64,000 nucleotides of DNA. Origin: WSZJ01 sp964590435. Lineage in GTDB: Bacteria; Planctomycetota; MHYJ01; WSZJ01. This document shows, piece by piece, positions 56,215 to 64,000 of the stretch (positions are counted from its first letter, which is position 1; each line of letters starts with the position of its first letter). Under the pieces are notes generated by a model, which was not told where the DNA came from, ran no database searches, and saw only the letters and a program-made list of their open reading frames with translations. Made by a program: the position numbers and the translations under genes. Location of the stretch: NCBI GenBank assembly GCA_964590435.1, contig CAZPWT010000040.1:74681-138680 (forward strand). The letters run 5' to 3'.

Positions 56215-56964
56215 CTAGCTCATCCCGCCATCGACATCGAGCACCTTCCCCGTGATGTAGCTCGCGCCGTCCCCCAGCAAAAACATCGCCGCCGAAGCCA
56301 CCTCATCCACCGTAGCCGCCCTTCCCATCGGCACGACCTCCAGGATCTTCTTCTTCACTTTCTCCGGCACCTGCCCCGACATCTCCGTCTCCACCAGCCC
56401 CGGCGCGATCGCGTTCACGCGGATCCCGAACCGCGCGACTTCCGCCGCCAGCGCGTGCGTGAACCCCACCAGCCCCGCCTTCGCCGTCGCGTAATTCGTC
56501 TGCCCGGGCACGCCGACCCGCCAGCTCACGCTCGAGACGTTCAGGATCACCCCGCTCCGCCTCTCGATCATCGGCCGCATCGCCGCCCGCGAGCACAGGA
56601 ACGCCCCGTCCAGCGCCGGCTTCACCACCGCGTCCCACTGCTCGTCCGACATCATCATCAGCGGCCCGTCCTGCAGCACCCCCGCGTTGTTCACCAGGAC
56701 GTCCAGCCGCCCGTACTCCTTGGCCACCCCCTCCACCATCTTCGGCGCCCCCACCCGGTCCGCCACGTCCGCCTTCCACGTCCGCGCCTTCCCACCCGAT
56801 GTTTTTATTTCGGAAGCGACCTTTTCGGCCTCCTCAGCGCGCGAACGGAAGTTCACCACCACCGTCGCGCCCGCGCGCCCGAGCGCGAGCGCAATCGCGC
56901 GGCCGATGCCGCGGGAAGCGCCGGTGACGAGGGCGACGCGGTCCTGAAAGGGGAGGGGGGACAT
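56215..56964 (-). CDS. 3-ketoacyl-ACP reductase, FabG-like
   Basis: A 249-residue short-chain dehydrogenase with NAD(P) loop GASRGIGRAIAL (TGASRGIG at 14–21), the NNAG motif (VLVNNAGVLQDG) and catalytic Ser144/145, Tyr158 and Lys162 (NYATAKAG). The C-terminus (YITGKVLDVDGGM) is that of FabG. It reduces the keto group after condensation and is in line with KSα and KSβ. No dehydratase or enoyl reductase gene is adjacent. Confidence 0.85.
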   Translation of the reverse strand: MSPLPFQDRVALVTGASRGIGRAIALALGRAGATVVVNFRSRAEEAEKVASEIKTSGGKARTWKADVADRVGAPKMVEGVAKEYGRLDVLVNNAGVLQDGPLMMMSDEQWDAVVKPALDGAFLCSRAAMRPMIERRSGVILNVSSVSWRVGVPGQTNYATAKAGLVGFTHALAAEVARFGIRVNAIAPGLVETEMSGQVPEKVKKKILEVVPMGRAATVDEVASAAMFLLGDGASYITGKVLDVDGGMS

Positions 56965-57008
56965 GGGGCGGGTACTTTACCGCAGCGGCGGGGTGGGGTC
57001 ATCCACCC

Positions 57009-58331
57009 TCACCTCCCCCCCGCCCCCTCCGCCACGTCATACCTCCGCACCACCGGCGTGACCACTGCGACCAGCGCGACGACCGCCAGCGTCGCAACCC
57101 CTCCCGACACCACCGACGCCGTGATCCCGAAGAACGCCGCCACGAGCCCGGCTTCGAATTCGCCGAGCTGCGGGCCGCCCATGAAGAAGATCATGTTCAC
57201 GGACGTCATGCGGCCGCGCAGCGCGTCGGGGGTCACGAGCTGGCGGAGGGTCTGGCGGATGACGGTGGAGACGAGGTCGGCGAGGCCGATGCCGGCGAGG
57301 GCGGCGAAGGTCAGCCAGTAGTGGTGCGAGATGCCGTAGACGATTGTGAAGGCGCCGCAGGCGGCGACGGAGACGAGAAAGATGATGCCCTGGCGGCGGG
57401 GCATGGGGAAAAAGGAGGTGTAGAGCGAGCCCGCGAGCGCGCCGATGCCGGTCGCGGCGACGAGCCAGCCGTAGCCGACGGGGCTCGTGTGGAGGATCTT
57501 GTCCGCGACGATCGGCAGAAGCGACGTCGCGCCGTAGAAGAACGTCGCGAGGAAATCGAGCGCCATCGTCCAGACCATGATCGGCGTGGTGAAGACGAAG
57601 CGCAGGCCGGCGCGGAGCGACTCGAGCATCCCCGGGTGTGCGACGCCGTTCGCCGCTTCCATGCGCCCCGACGTGCGCATCGCGAGGAGGCTGAAGAGCA
57701 CGCCGAGGAACGACGCGGCGTTGATGGCGTAGATGAGGGCGAGGCCGGCGGTGGAATGCGCGGCGCGCTCGGACAGCGCGGCGAGGTCGTGCCCGAACGT
57801 GAAGCCGCTTCCCGCGATGATGAGGCCGGCGAGGGCGGGGCCGCCGATGGTGGCGGCCTGGAAAGCGGTGATGCCGAGGGCGAGGCCGCCGGGGAGGTCT
57901 TCGCGGGGGAGGAGGCGCGGGATGAGGCCCTGGCGGGCGGGGTTGTCGAAGGCGGTGGCGGCGGCGGAGAGGGCGTTGAGCAGGTAGAGGGACCAGAGGG
58001 CGTCGTGCCGGAGCCACGTGAGGGCCGCGAGCGCCGCGGCGACGAGCGTCATCGTGAGCTGCGTGCCGAACATGATCCAGCGGCGGTCGAAGCGGTCCGC
58101 GGCGACGCCGCCCCAGAGCGAGAACACGATGATCGGGATGACGCGCGTGAGGCCGACCATGCCGAGCGCGAGCGCCGAGCCGGTGAGCAGGTACACGTGC
58201 AGGTTGATCGCCACCGTCTGCATCTGCGAGCCGACGATGGAGATCGCGTTGGTGCCCCACAGCATGCGGAAGTCGCGGTGCTGAAGCGCGTGGTACGGAC
58301 GGCGCGGCGCAGCCGCCGAGGCGGTGCTCAT
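57009..58331 (-). CDS. MFS exporter (EntS/MFS_3-like)
   Basis: A 440-residue 12-helix transporter from ATG 58331. Early signature: HRDFRMLWGTNAISIVGSQM, then LTRVIPIIVFSLWGGVAADR with the MFS loop 'GG-x-x-A-D-R-x-D-R-R'. The mid-loop and the C-terminal half (FGITASVVSGGVATLAVVAL) fit the enterobactin-exporter-like MFS_3 group. It lies 44 bases upstream of FabG on the same strand and may export the product of the KS locus. The next gene overlaps its start by four bases. Confidence 0.8.
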   Translation of the reverse strand: MSTASAAAPRRPYHALQHRDFRMLWGTNAISIVGSQMQTVAINLHVYLLTGSALALGMVGLTRVIPIIVFSLWGGVAADRFDRRWIMFGTQLTMTLVAAALAALTWLRHDALWSLYLLNALSAAATAFDNPARQGLIPRLLPREDLPGGLALGITAFQAATIGGPALAGLIIAGSGFTFGHDLAALSERAAHSTAGLALIYAINAASFLGVLFSLLAMRTSGRMEAANGVAHPGMLESLRAGLRFVFTTPIMVWTMALDFLATFFYGATSLLPIVADKILHTSPVGYGWLVAATGIGALAGSLYTSFFPMPRRQGIIFLVSVAACGAFTIVYGISHHYWLTFAALAGIGLADLVSTVIRQTLRQLVTPDALRGRMTSVNMIFFMGGPQLGEFEAGLVAAFFGITASVVSGGVATLAVVALVAVVTPVVRRYDVAEGAGGR

Positions 58332-58777
58332 TCCGCGCCGCGCCCCTCGTTCGGCCAGCGCCCCGCGCCGCCCGCCCGCTCCTCCCTCAGCCGCGCCAGC
58401 ATCCGCTTCACCACCACCTCGTCCAGCGCCTTCACGTCCAGCGCCCCTTCGCGCTCCATCGCCGCGAACAGCCCCGGGTCGCGCGCCTTCACGCGCTCCA
58501 GCGACTCGGCGTGCGCCGCCCTGCGCCAAGCGGCCGTGACCGCCGCGTCGGCGAGCGCCCGGTTGCGGACTTCGCGGAGAAGCGCCCCAAGCCGCGCGCC
58601 GGCCTGCTCGAGCGGCGCCCACGGGGTCCCGGCGACGGGCACGCCTTCGCGCCGCGCCGCGTCGGCCTTCTCGACGTCGGCGGCGGCCTGCGCGAGGCGG
58701 GCTTCCTCGTCGAAGTAGCGGCACAGGAGGTCGGCGGGGAGGTCAGGGAGGGGGAGGGAGTTCCAGGGGGAGGGCAT
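58328..58777 (-). CDS. Hypothetical helical protein upstream of MFS gene
   Basis: A 149-residue charged helical protein starting at ATG 58777 (a TTG farther upstream adds nine residues). It has no signal peptide or membrane segment (LCRYFDEEARLAQAAADVEK; ALDEVVVKRMLARLREERAG). Its stop overlaps the MFS start by four bases, so the two are translated together. No family recognised. Confidence 0.55.
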   Translation of the reverse strand: MPSPWNSLPLPDLPADLLCRYFDEEARLAQAAADVEKADAARREGVPVAGTPWAPLEQAGARLGALLREVRNRALADAAVTAAWRRAAHAESLERVKARDPGLFAAMEREGALDVKALDEVVVKRMLARLREERAGGAGRWPNEGRGAE

Positions 58778-58832
58778 GGGGGGAGCATCGCTCTTTTGCG
58801 CCAAGGCGCCACCGAAATGCGAGGTCCCAGGA

Positions 58833-58873
58833 GTGGTGTAACTTCTTCCACTTTGTGGTGGATTTTACACCAC
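58833..58873. promoter_or_regulatory. Inverted repeat upstream of DUF4143 ATPase gene
   Basis: GTGGTGTAA (58833–58841) and TTACACCAC (58865–58873) are perfect inverted copies, with a CACTTTGTGGTGG element between them, and lie 20 to 61 bases before ATG 58894. The region is locally AT-rich and contains a −10-like GATAAT at 58882. It is likely a promoter with an operator for self-regulation. Confidence 0.5.
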
Positions 58874-58893
58874 TATCTGGTGATAATACTCCC

Positions 58894-60150
58894 ATGTTCG
58901 AACGCCACATCTCTCCGCTCCTCCTCGACGCCCTCGCCGATACACCGGCGGTCTTCCTCCAGGGGCCGCGCCGCGCGGGCAAGTCAACCCTCGTCCAGAG
59001 TCTCCTCCAACAGGGCCACGCCTCCGCCTACGAAACTCTCGACGACGGCCCCACGCTCGCCTCCGCGACCGCCGACCCCGATGGTTTCGTGGACGCACTT
59101 CCGGACAGGGTCATCCTCGACGAGGTCCAGCGCGCCCCGGAGCTCTTCCGCTCCCTCAAGCGCAGGATCGACCGGAAGCGCGTCCCCGGGCAGTTCCTGC
59201 TCACCGGGTCCGCGAATGCGCTGGTTCTTCCGAAAGTCTCCGAATCCCTCGCGGGCCGGATCGAACTCCTGAACCTGATGCCGCTGTCGCAGGGGGAGAT
59301 CGAGGGAAGCGTGGAGGGGTTCGTGGACGCCTGCTTTGCCGATGCGCCGTTCAAAGGCCGCTTTGCGGGATCGGACTGGCCCTCGCTCGTGGCCCGCATC
59401 GTCCGCGGGGGTTACCCCGAAATCGTCGCCAGGGCCGACCCTTCACGGCGGCGCGCGTGGTTCGGTTCCTACATCACGACGATCCTGGAACGGGACGTCC
59501 GCGACATTTCGAACGTCCACCAGCTCCAGGAACTCCCCCGCCTGCTCCGTCTCATCGCAGCCCGCAGCGCGTGCGTGCTGAATGAAGCGGACCTCGCGCG
59601 GGACGCCCGGTTGCCCCACACCAGCCTCCACCGGTACTGGGCGCTGCTGGAAGCGGTCTACTTCGTCCGCACCCTCCAGGCCTGGAGCGGAAACCCGACG
59701 TCCCGGCTCGCCAAAGCTCCGAAGGCCCTTCTCCTCGACCCCGGCCTCCAGTGCAGCCTCCTCGACCTCGACGCATCGCGCCTGCTGAACGACGACCTGC
59801 TGGCCGGCGCGACGCTCGAGACCTTCGTCGCCACCGAGCTGATCAAGCAAACCACCTGGAGCCGCACGCGACCCTCCCTGTTCCACTTCAGGACCCTCCG
59901 CCAGCACGAGGTGGACCTGGTCCTGGAGGACGCGCGCGGCCGCGTCGTCGGCATCGAGGTCAAGAAATCGGCCTCCCCGAGGACCGACGACTTCCGCGGG
60001 CTGCGCGAACTGGCCGCGGCGGCCGGGAAGAGATTCGTGCGCGGCGTGGTGCTTTACACCAGTGACACGGCGGTCGGGTTCGGCCCGTCGATGCAGGCGG
60101 TGCCGGTGAGCGCGATCTGGGAGACGAAGCGGAGTTCGGGAGGGCGGTGA
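58894..60150 (+). CDS. DUF4143-type AAA ATPase
   Basis: A 418-residue ATPase of the AAA_14/DUF4143 family. The Walker A FLQGPRRAGKSTLVQSLL has Lys30, Walker B-like VILDEVQRAPELFRSL follows, and the sensor region includes FLLTGSANALVL. The C-terminal DUF4143 part has IRGGYPEIV-like and ITTILERDVRDISNVHQLQE segments and ends with a PD-(D/E)XK-like strand (HEVDLVLEDARGRVVGIEVK) containing E-x-K residues. Such genes are common and highly mobile in bacteria and are often isolated. Start at 58894. No adjacent gene on this strand. Confidence 0.85.
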   Translation: MFERHISPLLLDALADTPAVFLQGPRRAGKSTLVQSLLQQGHASAYETLDDGPTLASATADPDGFVDALPDRVILDEVQRAPELFRSLKRRIDRKRVPGQFLLTGSANALVLPKVSESLAGRIELLNLMPLSQGEIEGSVEGFVDACFADAPFKGRFAGSDWPSLVARIVRGGYPEIVARADPSRRRAWFGSYITTILERDVRDISNVHQLQELPRLLRLIAARSACVLNEADLARDARLPHTSLHRYWALLEAVYFVRTLQAWSGNPTSRLAKAPKALLLDPGLQCSLLDLDASRLLNDDLLAGATLETFVATELIKQTTWSRTRPSLFHFRTLRQHEVDLVLEDARGRVVGIEVKKSASPRTDDFRGLRELAAAAGKRFVRGVVLYTSDTAVGFGPSMQAVPVSAIWETKRSSGGR

Positions 60151-60159
60151 CTGGACGTC

Positions 60160-60262
60160 CGGGAGGACCAGGTCGTTCCTGTCCGAATTCGGAAGAACTC
60201 GAACCCGAGCGCCTTGAGAACCCGGATCACGTCGCGATCCCGAACGGCCTCCGACTCATTGG
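60160..60262 (-). pseudogene. HicA-like toxin N-terminal remnant
   Basis: A minus-strand frame contains VRDRDVIRVLKALGFEFFRI, the first helix and strand of HicA-type mRNA interferases ('…VIRILKKLGFE-x-x-RQ-x-GSH'). The conserved Gly-Ser-His that should follow is missing; the frame continues as TGTTWSSRTSSH, which does not fit. A HicB partner is not present. This is probably a decayed toxin gene between the ATPase and the downstream gene. Confidence 0.4.
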
Positions 60263-60288
60263 ACCGCCGGCGGAACTGGCGTGTGCCT

Positions 60289-60918
60289 TCAAGGCCGCCC
60301 TTGTGCGGTCGCGCCACTCCTCGCCAGGAAGGCACGCACCCGCGCCATCAGCTCCTGCGCCTGCGGGTCTTGAGCTGTCGCTCGCGAGAGCATCGTTGCC
60401 CCGACATGCCCGAGGTGCCAGTCCTTCTCGATCAAATGGTTGCGTGCGAGGCTGCTCCAGGCTTCGGGCGGGAGCATTCCCCTGAAAGCTCCTTCCCATC
60501 GGCGCGCGAGGGACTCGTCCTGCTGGAGGGCTTGACCCCAGGCGGCCCTGCCGAGCCGGTCTAGCGACTCCAGGAAGCCGTCCATCGCGTTGCGCGCCGG
60601 AGTCCGGCGATCCGTGGTTTCTGGCTGAGATCCGTGCAGGACCTTCAACCGGGCACGGACTTCGTGGGCGTTCTCATCCGTCAGCCGGTCGAGTTCCCGC
60701 TGGATCGCAGCTTCGGTTGAATCGGGGGGTAACCCGGGCGTCGCCGTCCGGAGCCGTTGCTGTTCGCGCCGGCGCGCACGCCGGTTCCGCTCGTCGGAGA
60801 GGGCATGCAGGGCCATGCCCCGCGCGAACTCCCGGACCAACGCCGGGTCGAGTCGCGGGATGGGGAGACCGGAGAATGGATCGGGGGGCGGAGGATCGAT
60901 CTCAGGCGCCGAGGACAT
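60289..60918 (-). CDS. Hypothetical soluble protein
   Basis: A 209-residue protein without signal or membrane segment. It begins Pro-rich (EIDPPPPDPFSGLPIPRLDP), then is Arg-rich and helical (ERNRRARRREQQRLRTATPG; AFRGMLPPEAWSSLARNHLI). No family recognised. It ends on the minus strand, 13 bases before the ComB-like gene end. Its frame is as coding-like as its neighbours, but Arg runs also arise by chance in this GC range, hence the modest confidence. Confidence 0.45.
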   Translation of the reverse strand: MSSAPEIDPPPPDPFSGLPIPRLDPALVREFARGMALHALSDERNRRARRREQQRLRTATPGLPPDSTEAAIQRELDRLTDENAHEVRARLKVLHGSQPETTDRRTPARNAMDGFLESLDRLGRAAWGQALQQDESLARRWEGAFRGMLPPEAWSSLARNHLIEKDWHLGHVGATMLSRATAQDPQAQELMARVRAFLARSGATAQGRP

Positions 60919-60931
60919 GCACTCGAGGATA

Positions 60932-61600
60932 TCAGCGCCGCGGCACCGACGGACGGGCGATCAGCGCGCCTTCTGCCCACTCGGCTCGAAGCGCAAACCC
61001 GAAGCGATCGCCATCCACCGCGCAATCGATGTCCTCGATCGGCCGGTCGGGATCCCCCGCCGCGTGTTTCGCCGCCGCGCGGCTCGCGCGGATGTCGCGC
61101 TCGGATTTCGCGAAATCGGGCGGCTTCCCGGTGAGCAGCGCTTCCAGGACCTCCGCGCACGCCCGGTCCTCTTCGCCTTCGTCGGGCGCGCCGGAGACGA
61201 CGAGCGTGACCGGGTCGAGACCTTTCAGGGCGCGGGCCGTCGCGGAGACGACGACGAGGGAAGCGAGCCAGAGCGACTCGGCGTGGGGGGCGGCGGCGAC
61301 GGCGCAGCGGGTGCCGGCGCCGGTGCGCTGGATGATGCGCGGGGGGAGGCGTTTGCCGATGAGCTGCGAAGGGGAGTTGTTGTGGTCGAAGCCGGGGATG
61401 AGGCGGCCATCGACTTCGCCCATGCGCCAGCCGGGGCGCGCGAGGGCTTCCTCGGGCGTGGCGACGAGCTCGATCGTTTCGGCGCCGGCGGCGAAGGCGT
61501 AGGCGGCGGTGGTGAAAGCGCGGAGGACGTCGATGATGACGACGTGGCCGCGGGAGGCGGTGGCGCCGGGGAGGCCGGAGAGGGTGGTGATTTGGGGCAT
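60932..61600 (-). CDS. ComB-like 2-phosphosulfolactate phosphatase
   Basis: A 222-residue enzyme. Family blocks: HVVIIDVLRAFTTAAYAFAA, GEVDGRLIPGFDHNNSPSQL, QRTGAGTRCAV and EDRACAEVLEALL, all typical of ComB. ComB dephosphorylates 2-phosphosulfolactate to sulfolactate in coenzyme M synthesis and also occurs in many bacteria with unknown role. It is 34 bases downstream of the acyltransferase gene on the same strand. No ComA or ComC partner was seen in the window. Confidence 0.75.
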   Translation of the reverse strand: MPQITTLSGLPGATASRGHVVIIDVLRAFTTAAYAFAAGAETIELVATPEEALARPGWRMGEVDGRLIPGFDHNNSPSQLIGKRLPPRIIQRTGAGTRCAVAAAPHAESLWLASLVVVSATARALKGLDPVTLVVSGAPDEGEEDRACAEVLEALLTGKPPDFAKSERDIRASRAAAKHAAGDPDRPIEDIDCAVDGDRFGFALRAEWAEGALIARPSVPRR

Positions 61601-61634
61601 GGGGGGGTGAAGGAATTCGCGGATAACGGCTGGG

Positions 61635-62462
61635 TCAGGAGGAGATGAGGTTGATGGTGGACTGGAGGTTGGCGGCGACGCTGCCGATGCGGGCGTCGCG
61701 CTTCACCCATTTCACGAGCTTTGCGAGGACCTCGCCGGGGCCTACGTCCACGAACGTGTCGTAGCCTTCGCGCAGCAGCCGCTCGACGACCTCGCGCCAG
61801 CGGACCGGCCGCTCGAGCGCGCCGGCGACGTGCTGGCGGAGAACCTCCTGGCACTCGGTCCACTGGACGTCGACGTGGTTGAGAAGCGGGATGCGGGGGG
61901 GCTTCATCTCGATGTCGCCGAGGAACTCGAAGAGCTTCCTGGCGGCGGGTTCGAGGAGGCGCGTGTGGATCGCGCCGCGGACGGGAATGCGGACGACGTC
62001 GTAGGCGCCGGCCGCGCGGGCGGCGGCCTCGAAGCGCTTCAGGCCCTCGGGGAGGCCGCCGACGACCTGCTGCAGCTCGGAGTTGTCGTTGGCGACCCAG
62101 ATGCCGGCGGCCTCGGCCAGCTCGGCGACCTTGCCGTACGCGAGGCCGACGCACGCCGCGAGCCCGCCGTCGCCCGCCGCTTCCTCGATGAACCTCTGCG
62201 CCGCGGCCGTGACGCGCGCGCCATCCTCGAACGACCAGACGCCGGCGACGGTGAGCGCGGCGTAGATCCCCATCGAGTGCTCGGCGACGGCCGCGGGCTC
62301 GGCGCCGAGCGCGTGGAACCCGGCGACGGAAGCGCCGTACGTCTCGACGTGCGGGTTCCCCGCCGAGGGATCGATCCCGGCCGCCGCAAGCGCGCCCGCG
62401 ACCTCGGGGCCGGCGACGCGCGCGCCGCTCACGCCGGGGAACATCGCGACCCAGCGGCTCAT
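61635..62462 (-). CDS. Acyltransferase, FabD/malonyltransferase-like
   Basis: A 275-residue protein from ATG 62462. It shows the malonyl-CoA:ACP transacylase fold: WVAMFPGVSG (oxyanion loop), nucleophile AVAEHSMGIYAAL with Ser63, and the His region GAIHTRLLEPAARKLFEF. The usual GHSLGE is altered to EHSMGI. It lacks the typical Arg-containing segment used to select malonyl groups, as far as can be seen, so the acyl substrate is uncertain. Its start overlaps the deacetylase stop by four bases (62459–62462), and ComB follows. Confidence 0.75.
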   Translation of the reverse strand: MSRWVAMFPGVSGARVAGPEVAGALAAAGIDPSAGNPHVETYGASVAGFHALGAEPAAVAEHSMGIYAALTVAGVWSFEDGARVTAAAQRFIEEAAGDGGLAACVGLAYGKVAELAEAAGIWVANDNSELQQVVGGLPEGLKRFEAAARAAGAYDVVRIPVRGAIHTRLLEPAARKLFEFLGDIEMKPPRIPLLNHVDVQWTECQEVLRQHVAGALERPVRWREVVERLLREGYDTFVDVGPGEVLAKLVKWVKRDARIGSVAANLQSTINLISS

Positions 62463-63331
62463 CGCGCCACCTCGCGGAAGGACGGGTTTTCGATTTCGGG
62501 AAGCGGCCCACGGGCGAGGCGGGCGTCGAGGGCGGCCCGGGCGGTGCCGAAGGGGAATTCGCCGAAGAGGCGGTCGAGGCGCTGCGCCAGGTCGACGCGG
62601 GCGACGTTGCAGACGAGGCGGGTGGCGATCGGCATCCGGCCGGCGAGCCGGCGCTGGGCGAGTTCCCAGGGGTGGACCCAGAACATGGCGGGTTCGCCGG
62701 CCGCGTTGAGGGCGGCGACGCGGTTGGCGATGACGCGGTGCGTCAAATTGCGGAGGCCGAGCGAGCCGCCGCACGGGAGCCAGCCGACGAGCGTGCGGAC
62801 CGCCGTCGGCGGCAGCTCCGGGACGCCGCGGACGCGGTGCACGTCGTGCCTCATGCCGCGCGCGCCGAGCATCGGTACCGGGTTGAGCGAGGAATCGTAC
62901 GCGTAGCCGCGTTGACGCAGTGCGTCAAAATACCAGGCCCCCGCGCGCCCCGCCGACCACTTCGGCGACCGGTACCCCGCCGGCTTCTTCCCGCACGCCG
63001 CTTCCAGCAGCCCCTCCGCCTTCGCCAGGTCCGCCGCGAACCCCTCCGGTCCCAGCGCGTCCACGTCGTCGTGGCCGTAGCCGTGGGAAGCGATCTCGTG
63101 CCCGGCGCCGGCGATCGCCCGCAACTCCGCGGGCATCAGCTCCGCGACCGCCCCCAGCGTGAACCACGTCGCCTTCACACCGCGCTTGCCGCACAACGCC
63201 AGCAGCCGGTCGATCCCCTCGCGGATTCCGTCCGCCTGCTTCGCGAGCGGCACCGCGTCCGGGTCCGGGCGCAGCGACTGGTACCAGCCTTCGAGGTCGA
63301 TCGTGAACGCGTTGAGCGCGGCGGCGGGCAT
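62459..63331 (-). CDS. Polysaccharide deacetylase (DUF3473-like, NodB fold)
   Basis: A 290-residue enzyme from ATG 63331. NodB motifs: FTIDLEGWYQ with Asp12, HEIASHGYGHDDV with metal His83 and His87, and GYRSPKWSAGR. The end includes the 'MFWVHPWEL' block, typical of the exopolysaccharide/XrtA-linked deacetylases. It probably removes N-acetyl groups from a surface polymer. It contains a 17-bp TTGACGCAGTGCGTCAA palindrome at 62912–62928 in codons for F-D-A-L-R-Q. It is coupled to the acyltransferase. Confidence 0.8.
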   Translation of the reverse strand: MPAAALNAFTIDLEGWYQSLRPDPDAVPLAKQADGIREGIDRLLALCGKRGVKATWFTLGAVAELMPAELRAIAGAGHEIASHGYGHDDVDALGPEGFAADLAKAEGLLEAACGKKPAGYRSPKWSAGRAGAWYFDALRQRGYAYDSSLNPVPMLGARGMRHDVHRVRGVPELPPTAVRTLVGWLPCGGSLGLRNLTHRVIANRVAALNAAGEPAMFWVHPWELAQRRLAGRMPIATRLVCNVARVDLAQRLDRLFGEFPFGTARAALDARLARGPLPEIENPSFREVAR

Positions 63332-63373
63332 CGGGCTGAGAGTAGCCGGGGGACGGCGCGCGGACAACCGCGC

Positions 63374-63808
63374 TCAAACGCGCAGCTGCACCCCGAAATG
63401 CGCGTACGCCTTGAGCTGCGCGAGGAAGTGCGTCCACCCGATCGCGTGGTGCAGTGAGCTCTCGACCCCGCTCGCGTCGCGCTTCCAGCCCGACTCCGCG
63501 ATCGACAGGAGCGTCATTGAGCCCTTGCCCTTGAACCCGAACGTCACGCGGGTGGCGTATTTCTGGCGGTAGGCGACCCAGCGGAAGACGGTTTTCTTCT
63601 CCCACGCCGAGGAGAGGACCTCGACGTCCTCGTGGATGTCGCCCCAGGACAGCCGGACGCGGCCGGGGGTGTCGAGATCGCCGGAAGTGGCGCTGGTGAA
63701 ATACTGGTTGAGCCATGCGCCCTTGGTGGCGAGCTGCCAGACGCGCGGGAGGGGCGCGGAGATCCAGATTTCCGTCGAGAAGCGGACGGGGCCGCGGCCT
63801 TCGGTCAT
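63374..63808 (-). CDS. SRPBCC/AHSA1-like protein
   Basis: A 144-residue START-like protein. It begins with RFSTEIWISAPLPRVWQLAT, followed by GDLDTPGRVRLSWGDIHED, with an aromatic-rich SRPBCC core (WEKKTVFRWVAYRQKYATRV) and the C-terminal long helix WTHFLAQLKAYAHF. The fold binds hydrophobic ligands or works as an Hsp90 co-chaperone-like domain. I chose ATG 63808; a GTG at 63832 would add eight residues. It is 42 bases upstream of the deacetylase gene on the same strand. Confidence 0.65.
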   Translation of the reverse strand: MTEGRGPVRFSTEIWISAPLPRVWQLATKGAWLNQYFTSATSGDLDTPGRVRLSWGDIHEDVEVLSSAWEKKTVFRWVAYRQKYATRVTFGFKGKGSMTLLSIAESGWKRDASGVESSLHHAIGWTHFLAQLKAYAHFGVQLRV

Positions 63809-64000
63809 GGGCTTCGGGGAAATCTTCGGCACGGCGGGAGGGTAGCGGCGGGGGGATGGAATGGGAAGAGCTTGGCGGCGGCGAGTTGCGGGTTTGGGAG
63901 TTCGGTTCGGGGTTGGGGGGTGGCGGGTGCCGGGGGGGGGGGGTGTTCGGGGGCCGGTGCCCCCCGGGCCGGCACACCCCCCACCAAACCAAAAACCCGC
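63809..64000. other. Window end, G/C-skewed low-complexity sequence
   Basis: No coding frame is supported. It holds a GAGTTGCGGGTTT stretch at about 63878 similar to the 46.7-kb repeat, a run of about 13 G near 63931, and complementary G-rich and C-rich blocks. Confidence 0.4.

Overview
The window is a GC-rich (roughly two thirds G+C or more) chromosomal segment that looks planctomycetal. It has a DUF1800–DUF1501–'planctomycete cytochrome' gene set, very large Ser/Thr kinases with FG-GAP/PQQ-like propeller regions, an ECF-type sigma factor sitting between two such kinases, and many secreted repeat proteins. No tRNA or rRNA genes were seen. A ParA–ParB pair, with a perfect parS site inside parB, suggests the replication origin may be near. 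Assignment is from motifs read by eye; no database search was possible.

Layout. 1–8.2 kb: gene tails and fossils (fdhD remnant, VOC remnant), secreted BNR and FG-GAP proteins, a cytosolic Ser/Thr kinase, then a radical SAM/SPASM enzyme overlapping a Tat-signal proline-rich lipoprotein, and a C39-like peptidase lipoprotein paired with a small membrane protein. 8.2–18.2 kb: kinase, sigma factor, kinase. 18.2–23.1 kb: the DUF1800/DUF1501/cytochrome-c-like set on the minus strand. 23.1–36.2 kb: RraB-like protein, tryptophanase, lipoprotein, HExxH peptidase, Cys/Met-metabolism PLP enzyme, PilZ protein, propeller protein, DUF1963 and DUF4091 proteins. 36.2–43.8 kb: Mrp ATPase with a GNAT-like partner, a lipocalin-like protein, coiled-coil and helical-repeat exported proteins, TusA and ParAB. 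43.8–50 kb: acylphosphatase, ABC-2-like permease, phosphoesterase, CBS protein and a four-gene SPFH/zinc-ribbon operon. 50–64 kb: LolA-like carrier, lipase-like lipoprotein, thioesterase, an inserted lower-GC three-gene block, KSβ, KSα, ketoreductase, MFS exporter, DUF4143 ATPase, ComB-like phosphatase, acyltransferase, polysaccharide deacetylase and an SRPBCC protein.

How genes may work together. The strongest candidate for an undescribed system is the radical SAM/SPASM enzyme (5266–6372) with its overlapping partner (6363–6779). The partner has a twin-arginine signal, a lipobox and three copies of an H-[LI]-x-G…P motif, so an enzyme-modified, Tat-exported, lipid-anchored peptide is plausible. 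The second is a type II fatty-acid/polyketide-like locus (LolA-like, hotdog thioesterase, KSα/KSβ, KR, MFS, AT-like), which recalls aryl-polyene-type clusters but lacks visible ACP, dehydratase and starter-unit genes. Short gene fossils and palindromic intergenic repeats recur through the window.
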